Shown here one piece after another: positions 54,597 to 64,000 of a DNA stretch of 64,000 nucleotides. Each line of letters opens with the position of its first letter. Positions within the stretch are counted from its first letter, which is position 1. The notes below the pieces were generated by a model. That model did no database searches. It was given only the letters and a program-made list of their open reading frames with translations, and was not told where the DNA came from. Made by a program: the position numbers and the translations under genes. The DNA is taken from the NCBI RefSeq assembly GCF_002117445.1, contig NZ_CP019937.1, positions 2,167,501 through 2,231,500 of the forward strand, read 5' to 3'. Source of the DNA: Ketogulonicigenium robustum (lineage in GTDB: Bacteria > Pseudomonadota > Alphaproteobacteria > Rhodobacterales > Rhodobacteraceae).

Positions 54597-56867
54597 ATGA
54601 ACCAGATCCCATCGCGCGAAGCGATCCTACAATGGATCGCAGACAACCCCACACTTACGGCCAAACGCGACATTGCCAAGGCCTTCGGCATCAAGGGCGC
54701 CGCCCGTATCGACCTCAAGCGCATTCTGCGCGAACTTGAGGACGAAGGGCATTTGCAAAAGCGTGCCCGCAGTTACCGCGAATCCGACAAGCTACCGCCG
54801 ATTTCCGTCGTGCAGGTGCTAGAGGCCGATGGCGACGGCGACATCTTCCTGCGCCCGCTGGAGTGGAACGGGGCCGAGGCGCCGCCGCGTATTTTGCTGA
54901 TCGTGCAGCCGGGCGACCCCGCCGTCGCCACGGGCGAGCGTCTGCTGGCCAAGCTGACCGCCGTGCAGGATGAAGATTACGCCTACACCGCCCGCAGCAT
55001 TCGCCGCATCGGCACCAATCCGCTGCGCATCTTGGGCATCTACCGCCAAGACAGCGAAGGTGGCCGCATTCTGCCTGTCGACAAGGCCGTTCACAACCAA
55101 TGGGTCGTGAACCCCGGCCTGTCCGGCGGCGCGCTGGATGGTGAATTGGTCGAGGCCGAACAAGCCGGCCCTAAAGGTCGCCTTGGTCTGCCCAAGGCCC
55201 GCATCGTGGCGCGTCTGGGCGACCCTTCTGCGCCCCGTGCCGTTAGCCTGATCGCGATTCGCCAGCATGGCATCCCCGACCACTTCCCCGATGCCGCGAT
55301 GGCCGAGGCTGACGCCGCCCAGCCCGTCACTGCACTGGATGGCCGCACCGACCTGACCGACCTGCCGCTGGTCACCATCGACCCGCCCGATGCGCGCGAC
55401 CGCGATGACGCGGTGCTGGCCCAAGCCGACCCCGATGTCGAGGGCGGCTTCATCCTGTGGGTCGCCATCGCTGATGTGGCCCACTACGTCACCCCCGGAT
55501 CGGCGCTGGACCGCGAGGCGCGCAAGCGCGGCAACTCGACCTATTTCCCCGACCGCGTCGTGCCCATGCTGCCCGACCGCCTATCGGGCGATCTGTGCAG
55601 CCTGCACGCGCATGTGCCGCGCGCCTGTCTGGCCGTGCGCATGACCATTGACGCAAATGGCCACAAAACCGGCCATCAATTCTTCCGCGGGATCATGCAA
55701 TCGGCCGCATCGCTGTCGTATGCCGAGGTGCAGGACGCCATCGACGGCCAACCGAACGATGCCACCGCCCCGCTGCTGGAACCGGTTCTAAAACCGCTTT
55801 ACGCCGCCTATGATGCCCTGCTGCGCGCCCGCGAGGCCCGCCAGCCATTGGAGCTGGACCTGCCCGAACGCCAGATCATCCTGTCGGACGAGGGCAAGGT
55901 GACTTCGGTTTCGTTCAAGGAACGCCTTGATGCGCACAAGCTGATCGAAGAATTCATGGTGTTGGCCAACGTCGCCGCCGCCGAGGAACTGACCAAGAAA
56001 AAAACCCCGCTGCTGTTTCGCGTGCACGAAGAGCCCGCCCCAGAAAAGCTGGAGGCCTTGCGCGAGATGGCTCAGGCTTCGGGGCTGCAACTGGCCAAAG
56101 GCCAAGTGCTGCACACCCGTCACCTGAACCGTTTGCTGTCGCAAGCAGCAGGGTCCGATCAGGCCGAGGTGATAAATATGGCCACGCTGCGCAGCATGAC
56201 GCAGGCCTATTACAGCGCGCAGAACTTTGGCCACTTCGGGCTGGCGCTGCGCAATTACGCACATTTCACCTCGCCCATCCGCCGCTATAGCGACCTGATC
56301 GTGCACCGCGCGCTGATTTCGGCCAACCATTTCGCGGGTGTCAAACGCGACGGCCTGTCGCAAACCGATGTCGAGGATCTGGACCAGACCGGCGAGATGA
56401 TCTCGGCCAGCGAGCGCCGTTCAATGATGGCGGAACGCGACACGACCGACCGCTATCTGGCGGCCTTCTTGTCATCGCACGTGGGTGCCGAGATGACGGG
56501 CCGCATTGCAGGCATCGTCAAGTTCGGGCTGTTCGTCCGATTGGACGAAACCGGCGCCGACGGGCTGGTGCCCGTGCGCAGTTTGGGCAACGAATACTTC
56601 CACTACGACCGCGACAGCCAGACCCTGATGGGCGGCAACAGCGGGATCGTGTTCGAACTAGGCCAGCGCGTCACCGTGCGTTTGGCCGAGGCCGCAGCTG
56701 TCACCGGCGGCATCACGCTGGAACTGATCGAGCGCGAGGGCCAGACCATGCCACGCGGCCCGCGCGGCGGTGGCAAAGGCGTGCGCCGCATGCCCGGCAA
56801 GATCAAAGGCAAGCTGGCCAAGGCCGCCAAGAAAGAGAAACGCAAAGTCATCCGCAAACGCAGTTAG
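54597..56867 (+). CDS. rnr: Ribonuclease R
   Basis: A 756-residue 3'-5' exoribonuclease that degrades structured RNA. An N-terminal winged-helix segment (about 10-60) and cold-shock domains precede the RNB catalytic domain with the magnesium-binding TIDPPDARDRDDAV. The region NYAHFTSPIRRYSDL is typical. A C-terminal S1 domain (GRIAGIVKFGLFVRLDETGA) and a Lys/Arg-rich tail follow. The start is supported by homology, not by a ribosome site. Confidence 0.95.
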   Translation: MNQIPSREAILQWIADNPTLTAKRDIAKAFGIKGAARIDLKRILRELEDEGHLQKRARSYRESDKLPPISVVQVLEADGDGDIFLRPLEWNGAEAPPRILLIVQPGDPAVATGERLLAKLTAVQDEDYAYTARSIRRIGTNPLRILGIYRQDSEGGRILPVDKAVHNQWVVNPGLSGGALDGELVEAEQAGPKGRLGLPKARIVARLGDPSAPRAVSLIAIRQHGIPDHFPDAAMAEADAAQPVTALDGRTDLTDLPLVTIDPPDARDRDDAVLAQADPDVEGGFILWVAIADVAHYVTPGSALDREARKRGNSTYFPDRVVPMLPDRLSGDLCSLHAHVPRACLAVRMTIDANGHKTGHQFFRGIMQSAASLSYAEVQDAIDGQPNDATAPLLEPVLKPLYAAYDALLRAREARQPLELDLPERQIILSDEGKVTSVSFKERLDAHKLIEEFMVLANVAAAEELTKKKTPLLFRVHEEPAPEKLEALREMAQASGLQLAKGQVLHTRHLNRLLSQAAGSDQAEVINMATLRSMTQAYYSAQNFGHFGLALRNYAHFTSPIRRYSDLIVHRALISANHFAGVKRDGLSQTDVEDLDQTGEMISASERRSMMAERDTTDRYLAAFLSSHVGAEMTGRIAGIVKFGLFVRLDETGADGLVPVRSLGNEYFHYDRDSQTLMGGNSGIVFELGQRVTVRLAEAAAVTGGITLELIEREGQTMPRGPRGGGKGVRRMPGKIKGKLAKAAKKEKRKVIRKRS

Positions 56868-56876
56868 GGGGAAAAG

Positions 56877-57656
56877 ATGGATCTGGGTATTCGCGGCAAA
56901 CGTGCGCTGATCGGCGCAAGCTCGAAGGGGTTGGGCCGTGGCTGCGCCGAGGCGCTGGCCGCTGCAGGCGTTGATCTGGTGCTGAACGCGCGCGGGATCG
57001 AGGCGCTGGAGGACACCGCCGAGGTCATCCGCGCCGCCTATGGTGTGAACGTCACCACCGTGGCCGCCGACATCACCACCGAAGAAGGCCGCGCCAAGGT
57101 ACTGGAGGCGGCAGGTCATGTCGACATTCTGGTCACCAACGCGGGCGGCCCGCCCCCCGGCACGTGGTCGAACTGGACGCGCGACGATTTCATCAAGGCG
57201 CTGGACGGTAATATGCTGACGCCCATCGCCCTGATGCAGGCCATGCTGCCACATATGATCGCCAAGGGCTGGGGCCGCGTGGTAAATATCACATCCTCGG
57301 CCGTGCGCGCCCCTATTGCGGAACTGGGCCTATCGAACACTGCGCGCACCGGCTTGACGGGGTTTGTGGCGGGCACATCGCGGCAGGTTGCGCGTTTTGG
57401 CGTGACGATCAACAATATGCTGCCCGGCATCCACGCCACCGACCGTGCAGCAAGCCTTGATAAAGGCGTCGCCTCGACCCAAGGCATCACCATCGAGGAG
57501 GCCGCCACCCGCCGCCAAGCCAGCATCCCGGCTGGTCGCTACGGCACATCAGCGGAATTCGGCGCGACCTGTGCCTTCCTGTGTTCGCAGCACGCCGGCT
57601 TCATCGTCGGGCAGAACATCATGCTGGACGGCGGGGCGGCGAATATCTCGATCTAG
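56877..57656 (+). CDS. SDR-family protein lacking the canonical Tyr-x-x-x-Lys
   Basis: A 259-residue Rossmann-fold protein of the short-chain dehydrogenase/reductase family. The cofactor site GASSKGLG (13-20) and NAGG (89-92) are intact, and Ser140-Ser141 is present. At the positions expected for the catalytic YxxxK, the sequence is SNTAR (153-157), so Tyr becomes Ser and Lys becomes Arg. The C-terminus GQNIMLDGGAAN is normal. It resembles the divergent beta-ketoacyl-reductase-like SDRs annotated as oxidoreductases of unknown substrate. GGGGGA precedes the ATG. Confidence 0.85.
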   Translation: MDLGIRGKRALIGASSKGLGRGCAEALAAAGVDLVLNARGIEALEDTAEVIRAAYGVNVTTVAADITTEEGRAKVLEAAGHVDILVTNAGGPPPGTWSNWTRDDFIKALDGNMLTPIALMQAMLPHMIAKGWGRVVNITSSAVRAPIAELGLSNTARTGLTGFVAGTSRQVARFGVTINNMLPGIHATDRAASLDKGVASTQGITIEEAATRRQASIPAGRYGTSAEFGATCAFLCSQHAGFIVGQNIMLDGGAANISI

Positions 57657-57778
57657 GCGGCCCGGCCTTCGCCGAGGGCTATGAAAAAAGCCATAACTGC
57701 GTTAGGGTGCCTGTAATAAGGGCAAAAAAAGCCCGTGTTTCAGGCAACAACGTCACTACCGACGTAAAGCGAGCAGTT

Positions 57779-59047
57779 ATGGCTATTTTCTTTCGCGGCG
57801 CCGTGTTTTGCGCCTGTGCATTTGCACTGACGGGATGCGGCTGGGGCACCACGAATGCCTCGCGCTATGCTGGCGCGGCCTATGCCCAAAGCACACCGAA
57901 CCAACAATCGGGAACCTCGTCGATGAACGGGCAATCAAACGCGGGCTATCTGCAGTGGCAAAATGGGTTCCGCGCGCGCGCACTGGCCGCCGGAATTTCG
58001 GGCCGCACCTTTGACGCGGCCTTCCGCACCGCAGAATACCTGCCGCGCGTGGTTGAAAACGACCGCAGCCAAGCTGAATTCACCCGATCCCTGGGCGACT
58101 ACCTGTCCACCGCCGCATCGGACGCGCGCGTCGAGACGGGCCGCGCGATGCTGGCGCAGCACGCCAACCTGCTGTCGCAGATCGAGGCGCGCTACGGCGT
58201 CGACCGTCACGTCGTGGTCGCGGTCTGGGGCATGGAATCGAACTACGGCGCACGGCGCGGCGACATCCGCATCATCTCGGCCCTGTCGACGCTGGCCTAT
58301 GATGGGCGGCGAGCCAGCTTCTTCGAAAACCAGTTGATCGCGGCGCTGAAGATCCTCGACGCACATGACACCGATGCCGAACACATGTTGGGCAGCTGGG
58401 CAGGCGCGATGGGCCACACGCAGTTCATGCCGACGTCCTTCTTGGAATATGCCGTCGACTTCCGCGGCGATGGTCGCCGCGATATCTGGTCGGACGACCC
58501 GACCGACGCGCTGGCATCGACCGCGGCCTATCTGTCGCGGCACGGCTGGGTCACCGGCCAACCGTGGGGCGTGGAAGTGCGCCTGCCCAGCGGGTTCAAC
58601 TACAGCCTGACCGGCAAGAACCAGAACCGACCCGTGTCGGAATGGCAGTCGCTGGGCGTGCGCGCGGTGAACGGCAACCTGCCGGGGGGCGAGGCCTCGA
58701 TTCTGGTTCCCGCGGGCGCGAACGGCCCTGCTTTCATGATCTTCCGCAACTTCACGGTGATCTCGCGCTATAACGCGTCGGATTCCTACGTGATCGGCGT
58801 CGGTCACTTGGCCGACCGCCTGCGCGGCGGGCCGCGCATCGCAGCCAGCTTCCCCAGCGAAGCCCCCCTGAACCGCGCCGAGCGTGTGCAGCTGCAAGAA
58901 CGCCTGACCCGCGCGGGCTATAATACCGGCGGCACCGACGGCATTTTGGGCAGCAACAGCCAAAATGCCATCCGCGCCTATCAGAGCGCGAACGGCATCA
59001 CAGCCGACGGCTACCCCTCGCGCAGCCTGCTAGAGCGGCTGCGCTAG
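57779..59047 (+). CDS. Lytic murein transglycosylase, MltB family lipoprotein
   Basis: A 422-residue periplasmic lipoprotein. The signal peptide ends in the lipobox LTGC (Cys20). An SLT_2/GH103 catalytic domain follows (about 55-350) with the catalytic Glu153 in AVWGMESNYGA and the LGSWAGAMGHTQFMP motif. A C-terminal peptidoglycan-binding domain (about 365-420) contains GTDGILGSNSQNAIRAYQ. It cleaves glycan strands to 1,6-anhydro ends. The ATG at 57779 is chosen because it begins the signal peptide; the longer frame overlaps the SDR gene. Confidence 0.92.
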   Translation: MAIFFRGAVFCACAFALTGCGWGTTNASRYAGAAYAQSTPNQQSGTSSMNGQSNAGYLQWQNGFRARALAAGISGRTFDAAFRTAEYLPRVVENDRSQAEFTRSLGDYLSTAASDARVETGRAMLAQHANLLSQIEARYGVDRHVVVAVWGMESNYGARRGDIRIISALSTLAYDGRRASFFENQLIAALKILDAHDTDAEHMLGSWAGAMGHTQFMPTSFLEYAVDFRGDGRRDIWSDDPTDALASTAAYLSRHGWVTGQPWGVEVRLPSGFNYSLTGKNQNRPVSEWQSLGVRAVNGNLPGGEASILVPAGANGPAFMIFRNFTVISRYNASDSYVIGVGHLADRLRGGPRIAASFPSEAPLNRAERVQLQERLTRAGYNTGGTDGILGSNSQNAIRAYQSANGITADGYPSRSLLERLR

Positions 59048-59051
59048 GGTT

Positions 59052-60194
59052 TCACGCGAAATAATCGGCCAGAATGCGGGCGTAAATTGCCTGCAACTGG
59101 CCGATTTGGGCAACCTCGACCCGTTCATCGACCCCGTGCATACGCTTGCCCACAAGGCCGAATTCCACGACAGGGCAATGCGATTTCACGAAACGCGCAT
59201 CCGAGGTGCCCCCACTGGTGGACAGCACGGGCGTCAGGCCGGTTTCGGCCTGAACCGCGCGGGACACCATATCCGACAGCGCGCCGGGGGGCGTTAGAAA
59301 GGCCTCGCCCGAAATACGGCTGCGCAGGCTGACCTGCACGCCGAATTCCGCCGCCACCTTATCAGCTTCGGCCTGCATCCAATCCACCAGCCCCGCGCCG
59401 GTGTGCGTGTCGTTGAAGCGCACATTCACCGTTGCCGTCGTTTGGCCGGGGATCACATTCGTCGCGCTGTTGCCAGTGTCGATCGTCACCACCTGCAAGG
59501 ACGAGGCATCGAAATGCGCCGTCCCCGTGTCCAGCACATGGGACGACAGCCGATCCATCAGGCGGGCAATGGCGGGCATCGGGTTCAGCGCCCGCAGCGG
59601 ATAGGCCGCGTGCCCCTGCTGCCCCACGACCGTAAACCAGACCGTGACCGAGCCGCGCCGCCCGATCTTCATCATATCGCCCAGCACTTCTGGGCTGGTC
59701 GGCTCGCCCACCAAACAGACATCCATCGTCTCGCCCGTGTCGGCCATCCAGTCCAGCAGCGCGCGGGTGCCATCTTCGGCCACGTCTTCCTCGTCGCCGG
59801 TCAGCGCCAGAACTACCGCCCCATCGGGCGGGGTGGTCTGCACGAAATCAATCGCGGCCGCGACAAAGGCCGCGACACCGGACTTCATGTCAACCGCGCC
59901 GCGCCCATACATATAACCGTCTACAACCTCGGCGCCGAAGGGATCATGCGTCCACGCCGTGCGATCCCCCACAGGCACGACGTCAATATGCCCATTGAAA
60001 CCGAATGACCGGTTCGCGCCCTTGCGGCCCCAGCGGGCAAATAGATTGCTGATCCCGCCGCGGTCAACCCGGGCGCAGGTGAAGCCTGCCGCAGTCAGGT
60101 GCCCCTCCAGCAGAACCAGCGCCCCGCCCTCGTTCGGGGTGACAGAGGGGCAGCGGATCAGATCGGCGGTCAGTTGGACGGCATCGACCTTCAT
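59052..60194 (-). CDS. dapE: Succinyl-diaminopimelate desuccinylase
   Basis: A 380-residue M20-family metallohydrolase that removes succinate from N-succinyl-LL-diaminopimelate in the lysine/meso-DAP pathway. Zinc-binding segments are [12 protein letters not shown] (His69), [10 protein letters not shown] (Asp102) and [11 protein letters not shown]. The C-terminal [11 protein letters not shown] and the [14 protein letters not shown] region are typical of DapE. Its ATG overlaps the stop of the upstream 115-residue gene. dapD, acting two steps earlier, lies nearby on the same strand. Confidence 0.95.
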   Translation of the reverse strand: MKVDAVQLTADLIRCPSVTPNEGGALVLLEGHLTAAGFTCARVDRGGISNLFARWGRKGANRSFGFNGHIDVVPVGDRTAWTHDPFGAEVVDGYMYGRGAVDMKSGVAAFVAAAIDFVQTTPPDGAVVLALTGDEEDVAEDGTRALLDWMADTGETMDVCLVGEPTSPEVLGDMMKIGRRGSVTVWFTVVGQQGHAAYPLRALNPMPAIARLMDRLSSHVLDTGTAHFDASSLQVVTIDTGNSATNVIPGQTTATVNVRFNDTHTGAGLVDWMQAEADKVAAEFGVQVSLRSRISGEAFLTPPGALSDMVSRAVQAETGLTPVLSTSGGTSDARFVKSHCPVVEFGLVGKRMHGVDERVEVAQIGQLQAIYARILADYFA

Positions 60195-60538
60195 TTATCG
60201 TCGCCAGCGAAGGGGGTGACCTGCGCCACGACGACGCTATTTTCCGCCAAGGCCCGCTCCATCAGCGCGCGTTCGTCGTCGGACACTTCGGGGCCGTCGG
60301 CAAGGCGGTCTTCCAGCGTGCCGTAGCCAGTGACATCCAGCGGCGCCATGTCAGCCTGCTTCAGGATCGCCACCGTTTCACGTACGGCTTCAGCCTCGTC
60401 TACGCCGCTGGCGTAGCACAGCAAGGCCGCGCCCGTGGCGTCATCCGGCAACCCGTCGCCTTCGTGGCGGCCAACCTCGACCAGCAGGGTGTAGACTTGC
60501 TGGGGACGTTTGGTCTTTTCGATCTTTTCGTCAGACAT
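60191..60538 (-). CDS. Unknown 115-residue protein upstream of dapE
   Basis: Not recognised. It is a soluble, acidic protein with a Lys-rich N-terminus ([14 protein letters not shown]) followed by [26 protein letters not shown] (in two halves) and an alternating helix/strand pattern. Two cysteine-poor segments suggest a compact alpha/beta domain. AAGG precedes the ATG at 60538, and its stop overlaps dapE as ATGA, so it is probably co-expressed with dapE. A role in lysine or cell-wall metabolism is only a positional guess. Confidence 0.75.
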   Translation of the reverse strand: MSDEKIEKTKRPQQVYTLLVEVGRHEGDGLPDDATGAALLCYASGVDEAEAVRETVAILKQADMAPLDVTGYGTLEDRLADGPEVSDDERALMERALAENSVVVAQVTPFAGDDK

Positions 60539-60683
60539 CGGGTTGCCTTTCGTTTGGGGGCCGGTTGCGAGCCGTAGCTGTCGCCTGCCCCGCGCAATGT
60601 CAAGCGGACACGGCAAGCGGGGCACACATAGAAACGGGGCGGCACCTTGCGGTACCGCCCCGATGTTTCCCGTGCAACGCCTG

Positions 60684-60929
60684 CTAGCGTTTAACCGCGC
60701 GCCCGATGGCGATCAGGATGCAGGCACCCACCAGACCAACGATCAATTGCGGGATCCACGCGTCAGCGGCGTAAATGCCCATAGCGGCCAGAACGACGTT
60801 CAGCAGCACCGCACCAACGATGCCAAGAATGACGTTCAGAATGATACCTGTATCGGCCTTCATGATCATGCTGGCGAACCAGCCTGCCAGACCACCGATA
60901 ATGATATTCCCAAGAATACCCAGTCCCAT
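60684..60929 (-). CDS. GlsB/YeaQ/YmgE-family small membrane protein
   Basis: An 81-residue, very hydrophobic protein with three predicted membrane helices and glycine motifs (NIIIGGLAGWFASMIM, GIVGAVLLNVVLAAMG, LIVGLVGACILIAIGR). This is the transglycosylase-associated/GlsB family, often called stress-response membrane proteins; molecular function is not established. AAGGAG lies 7 nt before the ATG at 60929. It is separated from both neighbours by 63 nt (dapD) and 145 nt (unknown gene) and may have its own promoter. Confidence 0.85.
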   Translation of the reverse strand: MGLGILGNIIIGGLAGWFASMIMKADTGIILNVILGIVGAVLLNVVLAAMGIYAADAWIPQLIVGLVGACILIAIGRAVKR

Positions 60930-60992
60930 ACGCAAGCTCCTTATTTAGCGGGCATAGCCCGGTTTTGGCGTGCGGTGCGGGCCCAAGAACCC

Positions 60993-61820
60993 TTAGTCGC
61001 GCAGAAGCTCGTTGATGCCGGTTGACGAACGCGTCTTGGCATCGACCTGCTTGACGATCACCGCACAATACAGGTTCACACCATTCTTCGAGGGCAGCGA
61101 GCCAGATACCACCACCGAATAAGGCGGAACTTCCCCAAAGGTAACCTCTCCTGTCTCGCGATTAAAGATCTTTGTTGATTTACCGATGAAAACGCCCATC
61201 GAGATCACCGATCCCTCGCGCACGACCACACCTTCGACGATTTCCGAACGCGCACCGATGAAGCAGTTGTCCTCGATGATGGTCGGGCCGGCCTGCATCG
61301 GCTCCAGCACGCCGCCGATGCCTACGCCGCCCGACAGGTGGACGTTCTTGCCGATCTGCGCGCACGAGCCGACGGTCACCCATGTGTCGACCATGGTGCC
61401 TTCATCGACATACGCGCCAAGGTTGACGAAGCTGGGCATCAGCACCGCGCCGGGCGCGATATAAGCCGAACGGCGCACGACGCAGTTCGGCACGGCGCGG
61501 AAGCCTGCCTGCTGCCAGTCCTCGGTGCCCCAGCCCTTGAACTTGCTGTCGACCTTGTCCCACCACGTGCTGCCTTGCGGCCCGCCCGCGTGGATTTCCA
61601 TGTCCTTGATGCGGAAGCCCAGTAAAACCGCCTTTTTCGCCCATTGGTTCACGTGCCATTCGCCGCTGGCCTGACGTTCGGCCACGCGCAGCTTGCCCTT
61701 GTCCAGCGCCTCCAGTGTGGCCTCGATGGCATCGACGGCTTCGCCACGGCTGGCGGGGGTCAGGGCGGCGCGGTCTTCCCAAGCGGCCTCGATGGCGGCT
61801 TCAAGGGCGGCATTCGACAT
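60993..61820 (-). CDS. dapD: 2,3,4,5-tetrahydropyridine-2,6-dicarboxylate N-succinyltransferase
   Basis: A 275-residue left-handed beta-helix acyltransferase that succinylates tetrahydrodipicolinate in the lysine/DAP pathway. The hexapeptide-repeat region runs through [45 protein letters not shown] (in blocks) and [14 protein letters not shown]. The ATG at 61820 has GGAGAGA upstream; the longer frame runs into the gap. It is upstream of dapE on the same strand with two small genes between. Confidence 0.95.
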   Translation of the reverse strand: MSNAALEAAIEAAWEDRAALTPASRGEAVDAIEATLEALDKGKLRVAERQASGEWHVNQWAKKAVLLGFRIKDMEIHAGGPQGSTWWDKVDSKFKGWGTEDWQQAGFRAVPNCVVRRSAYIAPGAVLMPSFVNLGAYVDEGTMVDTWVTVGSCAQIGKNVHLSGGVGIGGVLEPMQAGPTIIEDNCFIGARSEIVEGVVVREGSVISMGVFIGKSTKIFNRETGEVTFGEVPPYSVVVSGSLPSKNGVNLYCAVIVKQVDAKTRSSTGINELLRD

Positions 61821-61880
61821 GGTTCTCTCCTTTGGGGTGTCTTGGGCCGAAGTGTTAGTCCGGCCCAACAGGCAAGGCAA

Positions 61881-62684
61881 TCAGGCGCGACGTACGGACG
61901 CGGCAGGCTGTTGGGGCCGCTGTGCGCCGGTGCGCGGGAACAACATGGCCCATTCAACCGAAAGACGCTGCGATTCGCTTTGGCGGGGGTCATCGGCGGG
62001 AAGTTCGGCAGGCGTCCGGCCATCCAGCGCGGCGGCCAGCTCGCGCACGCGCTGTTCCAGCGCGATGCGGCGGGCACTTTCGCCCGGCTGCGTGCTGGGC
62101 GGAATGATGAAACCGGGTTGATTCTGCAAAAGGCCAGGCTTGGTGGCCATCACCTCGGGCAGGCCCTCGCCTTCCTCGGTCACGGTCGCCACAAAGCCGA
62201 CCTGCGCGGGAACGATCACGAAGGCCGACAGGTTGCGGGCCGCATTCACCAGTTGCAGCACGGCAAAGTCGGTGCCCATCAGCAAGCGCCAGTCGGCAAC
62301 AGGGTTCAGCGCCGCGAAATCGTTGATGGGCAGGGCGCGTTGGCTGGCCCCGAACAGGCGGTGGACGGCGTCCTGCAACTCGCGCATATCGCGCGCGCCA
62401 ACGGCCTCTATGAAACGCTCGGACATCTTTTTCGACGGGCCCTCGGCGATTTCGGGGGCGTCGGCGCTGCCGGCCTTGGGCACAAAGAAGCTGAGGCCGT
62501 TCGGCAGCATCACTCCGCCTTGCGGGCTGGTCGGGCCGATGGTTTTGCCCCCCTCGGCGCGGGTGTGCACATACACCTCGCGCAGGATACCGGGCCGAAT
62601 CGAGGGCTGCTGCAGCAGTGCGGCACGCAGCTGGCGCGGCACGGGCAGAACGTCAAACTCGACGGCGTTCAGCTTGATCTTCAT
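61881..62684 (-). CDS. Unknown 267-residue protein between rlmN and dapD
   Basis: Not recognised. It lacks a signal peptide or membrane helix. It begins MKIKLNAVEFDVLPVPRQL, has a central block around DFAALNPVADWRLLMGTDFA and VIVPAQVGFVATVTEEGEGL, and ends in a low-complexity Arg/Gln/Pro tail (QRPQQPAASVRRA). AAGGAC precedes the ATG. Composition and codon use match its neighbours, so it looks vertically inherited. The gap to the dapD ATG is 60 nt. Confidence 0.75.
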   Translation of the reverse strand: MKIKLNAVEFDVLPVPRQLRAALLQQPSIRPGILREVYVHTRAEGGKTIGPTSPQGGVMLPNGLSFFVPKAGSADAPEIAEGPSKKMSERFIEAVGARDMRELQDAVHRLFGASQRALPINDFAALNPVADWRLLMGTDFAVLQLVNAARNLSAFVIVPAQVGFVATVTEEGEGLPEVMATKPGLLQNQPGFIIPPSTQPGESARRIALEQRVRELAAALDGRTPAELPADDPRQSESQRLSVEWAMLFPRTGAQRPQQPAASVRRA

Positions 62685-62722
62685 CGCAATGTCCTTTTGG
62701 GAAAGGGTCTGACACCCTGATG

Positions 62723-63967
62723 TCAGGCGTTATTTGCAACCTCGGCGGCGATGGCAGCGCGGGATTTGCGCGCGCGTTCGGTCGCCGATTTCAGCTGACC
62801 ACAGGCGGCCATAATATCCTCGCCGCGCGGGCGACGGACGGGGCTGGCATAGCCTGCAGCATTGACGATGTCGGCGAAAGCCTCGATCCGCGCCTTGGTC
62901 GAACGCTGATAGGGCGAGCCGGGCCATTCGTTGAAAGGGATCAGGTTGATCTTGGCAGGGATGCCGCGGATCAACTCGACCAGACGGCGCGCGTCTTCAT
63001 CGCTGTCGTTCACGCCGCGCAGCATCACGTATTCAAACGTGATGCGTTCGGAATTCGACAGCGCGGGGTATTCACGCAGCGCACTCAGCAGAGTTTCGAT
63101 GTTCCACTTGCGGTTCACCGGCACCAGCACATTGCGCACCTCATCGGTGGTGGCGTGGAAGCTGACGGCCAGCTGGCAGCCGATTTCCTCGGCCGTGCGG
63201 GCGATTTCGGGCACGATCCCCGAGGTCGACAGCGTAATGCGGCGGCGCGACAGCTGGATCCCCTCGGGGTCCATCACGATTTTCATCGCATCGCGCACGT
63301 TTTCAAAGTTATAGAGCGGCTCGCCCATGCCCATCAGCACGATATTCGACAGGCGACGCGGGCCGAGTTCGCTGACATCCTGCCCCGGCGCGGGCCATTC
63401 GCCCAAATCGTCGCGGGCCACCAGCACCTGCCCGACGATTTCGGCGGCGGTCAGGTTACGCACCAGCTTTTGCGTGCCGGTGTGGCAGAACGAACAGGTC
63501 AGTGTGCAGCCAACTTGGCTGGACACACACAACGTGCCACGGTCGGTTTCGGGAATGTAGACGACCTCGACCTCGTGACCGCCGGCGATGCGCACCAAAT
63601 ACTTGCGGGTGCCGTCCTCGGACACCTGACGCGTGACGACCTCGGGAACCTCCAGCACATAGGCCTCGGCCAGCGTGGCGCGCAGATCCTTGGCAAGGTT
63701 CGTCATGGCGGCGAAATCGCGCACGCCCCAGACGTAGATCCACTGCCACAGCTGCCCCATGCGCATCTTGGCCTGCTTTTCGGGCACGCCCACATCGATC
63801 AGCGCCTGCCGCAGCTGCACGCGCGTCAACCCGATCAGGTTGCGCGGGCCATCGGGCAATTTGCGCGCGATGGTCAGAACGTCTTGCGTGACGGGGGCCT
63901 GTTTCAGGTGGCTTTGGTCAATCGCAGGAACAGCAAAAGGCAGAGAGCTGGTCGCCGGGGAGGTCAT
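62723..63967 (-). CDS. rlmN: Dual-specificity 23S rRNA A2503 / tRNA A37 methyltransferase RlmN
   Basis: A 414-residue radical-SAM enzyme that methylates C2 of adenosine. The cluster-binding cysteines are Cys154, Cys158 and Cys161 in [14 protein letters not shown]. Also present are [30 protein letters not shown]-type [13 protein letters not shown] and the C-terminal [12 protein letters not shown] with the second catalytic cysteine. The ATG at 63967 is preferred; an in-frame TTG lies seven codons upstream. The gene is complete within the window, and its promoter lies beyond the right edge. Confidence 0.95.
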   Translation of the reverse strand: MTSPATSSLPFAVPAIDQSHLKQAPVTQDVLTIARKLPDGPRNLIGLTRVQLRQALIDVGVPEKQAKMRMGQLWQWIYVWGVRDFAAMTNLAKDLRATLAEAYVLEVPEVVTRQVSEDGTRKYLVRIAGGHEVEVVYIPETDRGTLCVSSQVGCTLTCSFCHTGTQKLVRNLTAAEIVGQVLVARDDLGEWPAPGQDVSELGPRRLSNIVLMGMGEPLYNFENVRDAMKIVMDPEGIQLSRRRITLSTSGIVPEIARTAEEIGCQLAVSFHATTDEVRNVLVPVNRKWNIETLLSALREYPALSNSERITFEYVMLRGVNDSDEDARRLVELIRGIPAKINLIPFNEWPGSPYQRSTKARIEAFADIVNAAGYASPVRRPRGEDIMAACGQLKSATERARKSRAAIAAEVANNA

Positions 63968-64000
63968 GGCATCACTCGCAATATACAACAGACGCGCCTT

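Overview
The window is chromosomal DNA of an alphaproteobacterium, almost certainly a member of the Rhodobacterales (Rhodobacter/Roseobacter group). The evidence is the Bzt/Aap-type L-amino-acid ABC operon, an ATP12-type ATP synthase assembly factor, a LuxI with the Rhodobacterales-style sequence, the succinylase lysine genes dapD and dapE, two tuf genes, and high G+C with GC-rich third codon positions. The genus cannot be fixed from the sequence alone. No rRNA, CRISPR array, IS element, prophage or integrase is visible.

Layout. 1-5 kb: the end of a LysE/ArgO-like exporter (+), then bztDCB and bztA (transcribed right to left), with tandem hairpins between bztA and bztB. 5-9.4 kb (minus): ATP12 chaperone, HAD phosphatase, RluA-family pseudouridine synthase, crcB and rarA, closely packed. 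9.4-10.75 kb: a luxR-luxI quorum-sensing pair directly downstream of the ribosomal alpha operon. 10.9-42.7 kb (minus): one long block of translation and transcription genes. In transcription order it runs nusG, rplK, rplA, rplJ, rplL, rpoB, rpoC, a glycosyltransferase, rpsL, rpsG, fusA, tuf1, then the S10/spc/alpha genes rpsJ to rplQ, including secY, adk and rpoA. secE precedes nusG. The classical tuf-trpT-secE-nusG order is split by two + strand genes, a family-25 glycosyltransferase and a luciferase-like monooxygenase (43.2-45.1 kb). trpT, tuf2 and parC follow on the minus strand.

49.1-59.0 kb (+): a small HIG1-like membrane protein with an apparent frameshift, cobalamin adenosyltransferase, gpmI, an EnvC-like protein, ctpA, rppH, rnr, an atypical SDR and an MltB-like lytic transglycosylase. 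The envelope-related genes (EnvC-like, CtpA, MltB-like) and RNA-turnover genes (RppH, RNase R) form a tightly spaced cluster with ATGA overlaps. 59.0-64.0 kb (minus): dapE, a small unknown protein, a GlsB-like membrane protein, dapD, an unknown 267-residue protein and rlmN.

The main signals beyond routine annotation are: the lux island, with a possible leaderless luxR promoter and several dyads; the two interruptions of the ribosomal/RNA polymerase superoperon by glycosyltransferase genes; overlapping divergent promoters for secE and GT25; a duplicated module in the rplJ leader; a terminator-like hairpin inside the S10 operon (rplW-rplB); two tuf genes identical at nucleotide level; and the frameshift in the HIG1-like gene. 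I did not find a convincing undescribed multi-gene system. The lux locus and the regulatory RNA structures are the best leads.
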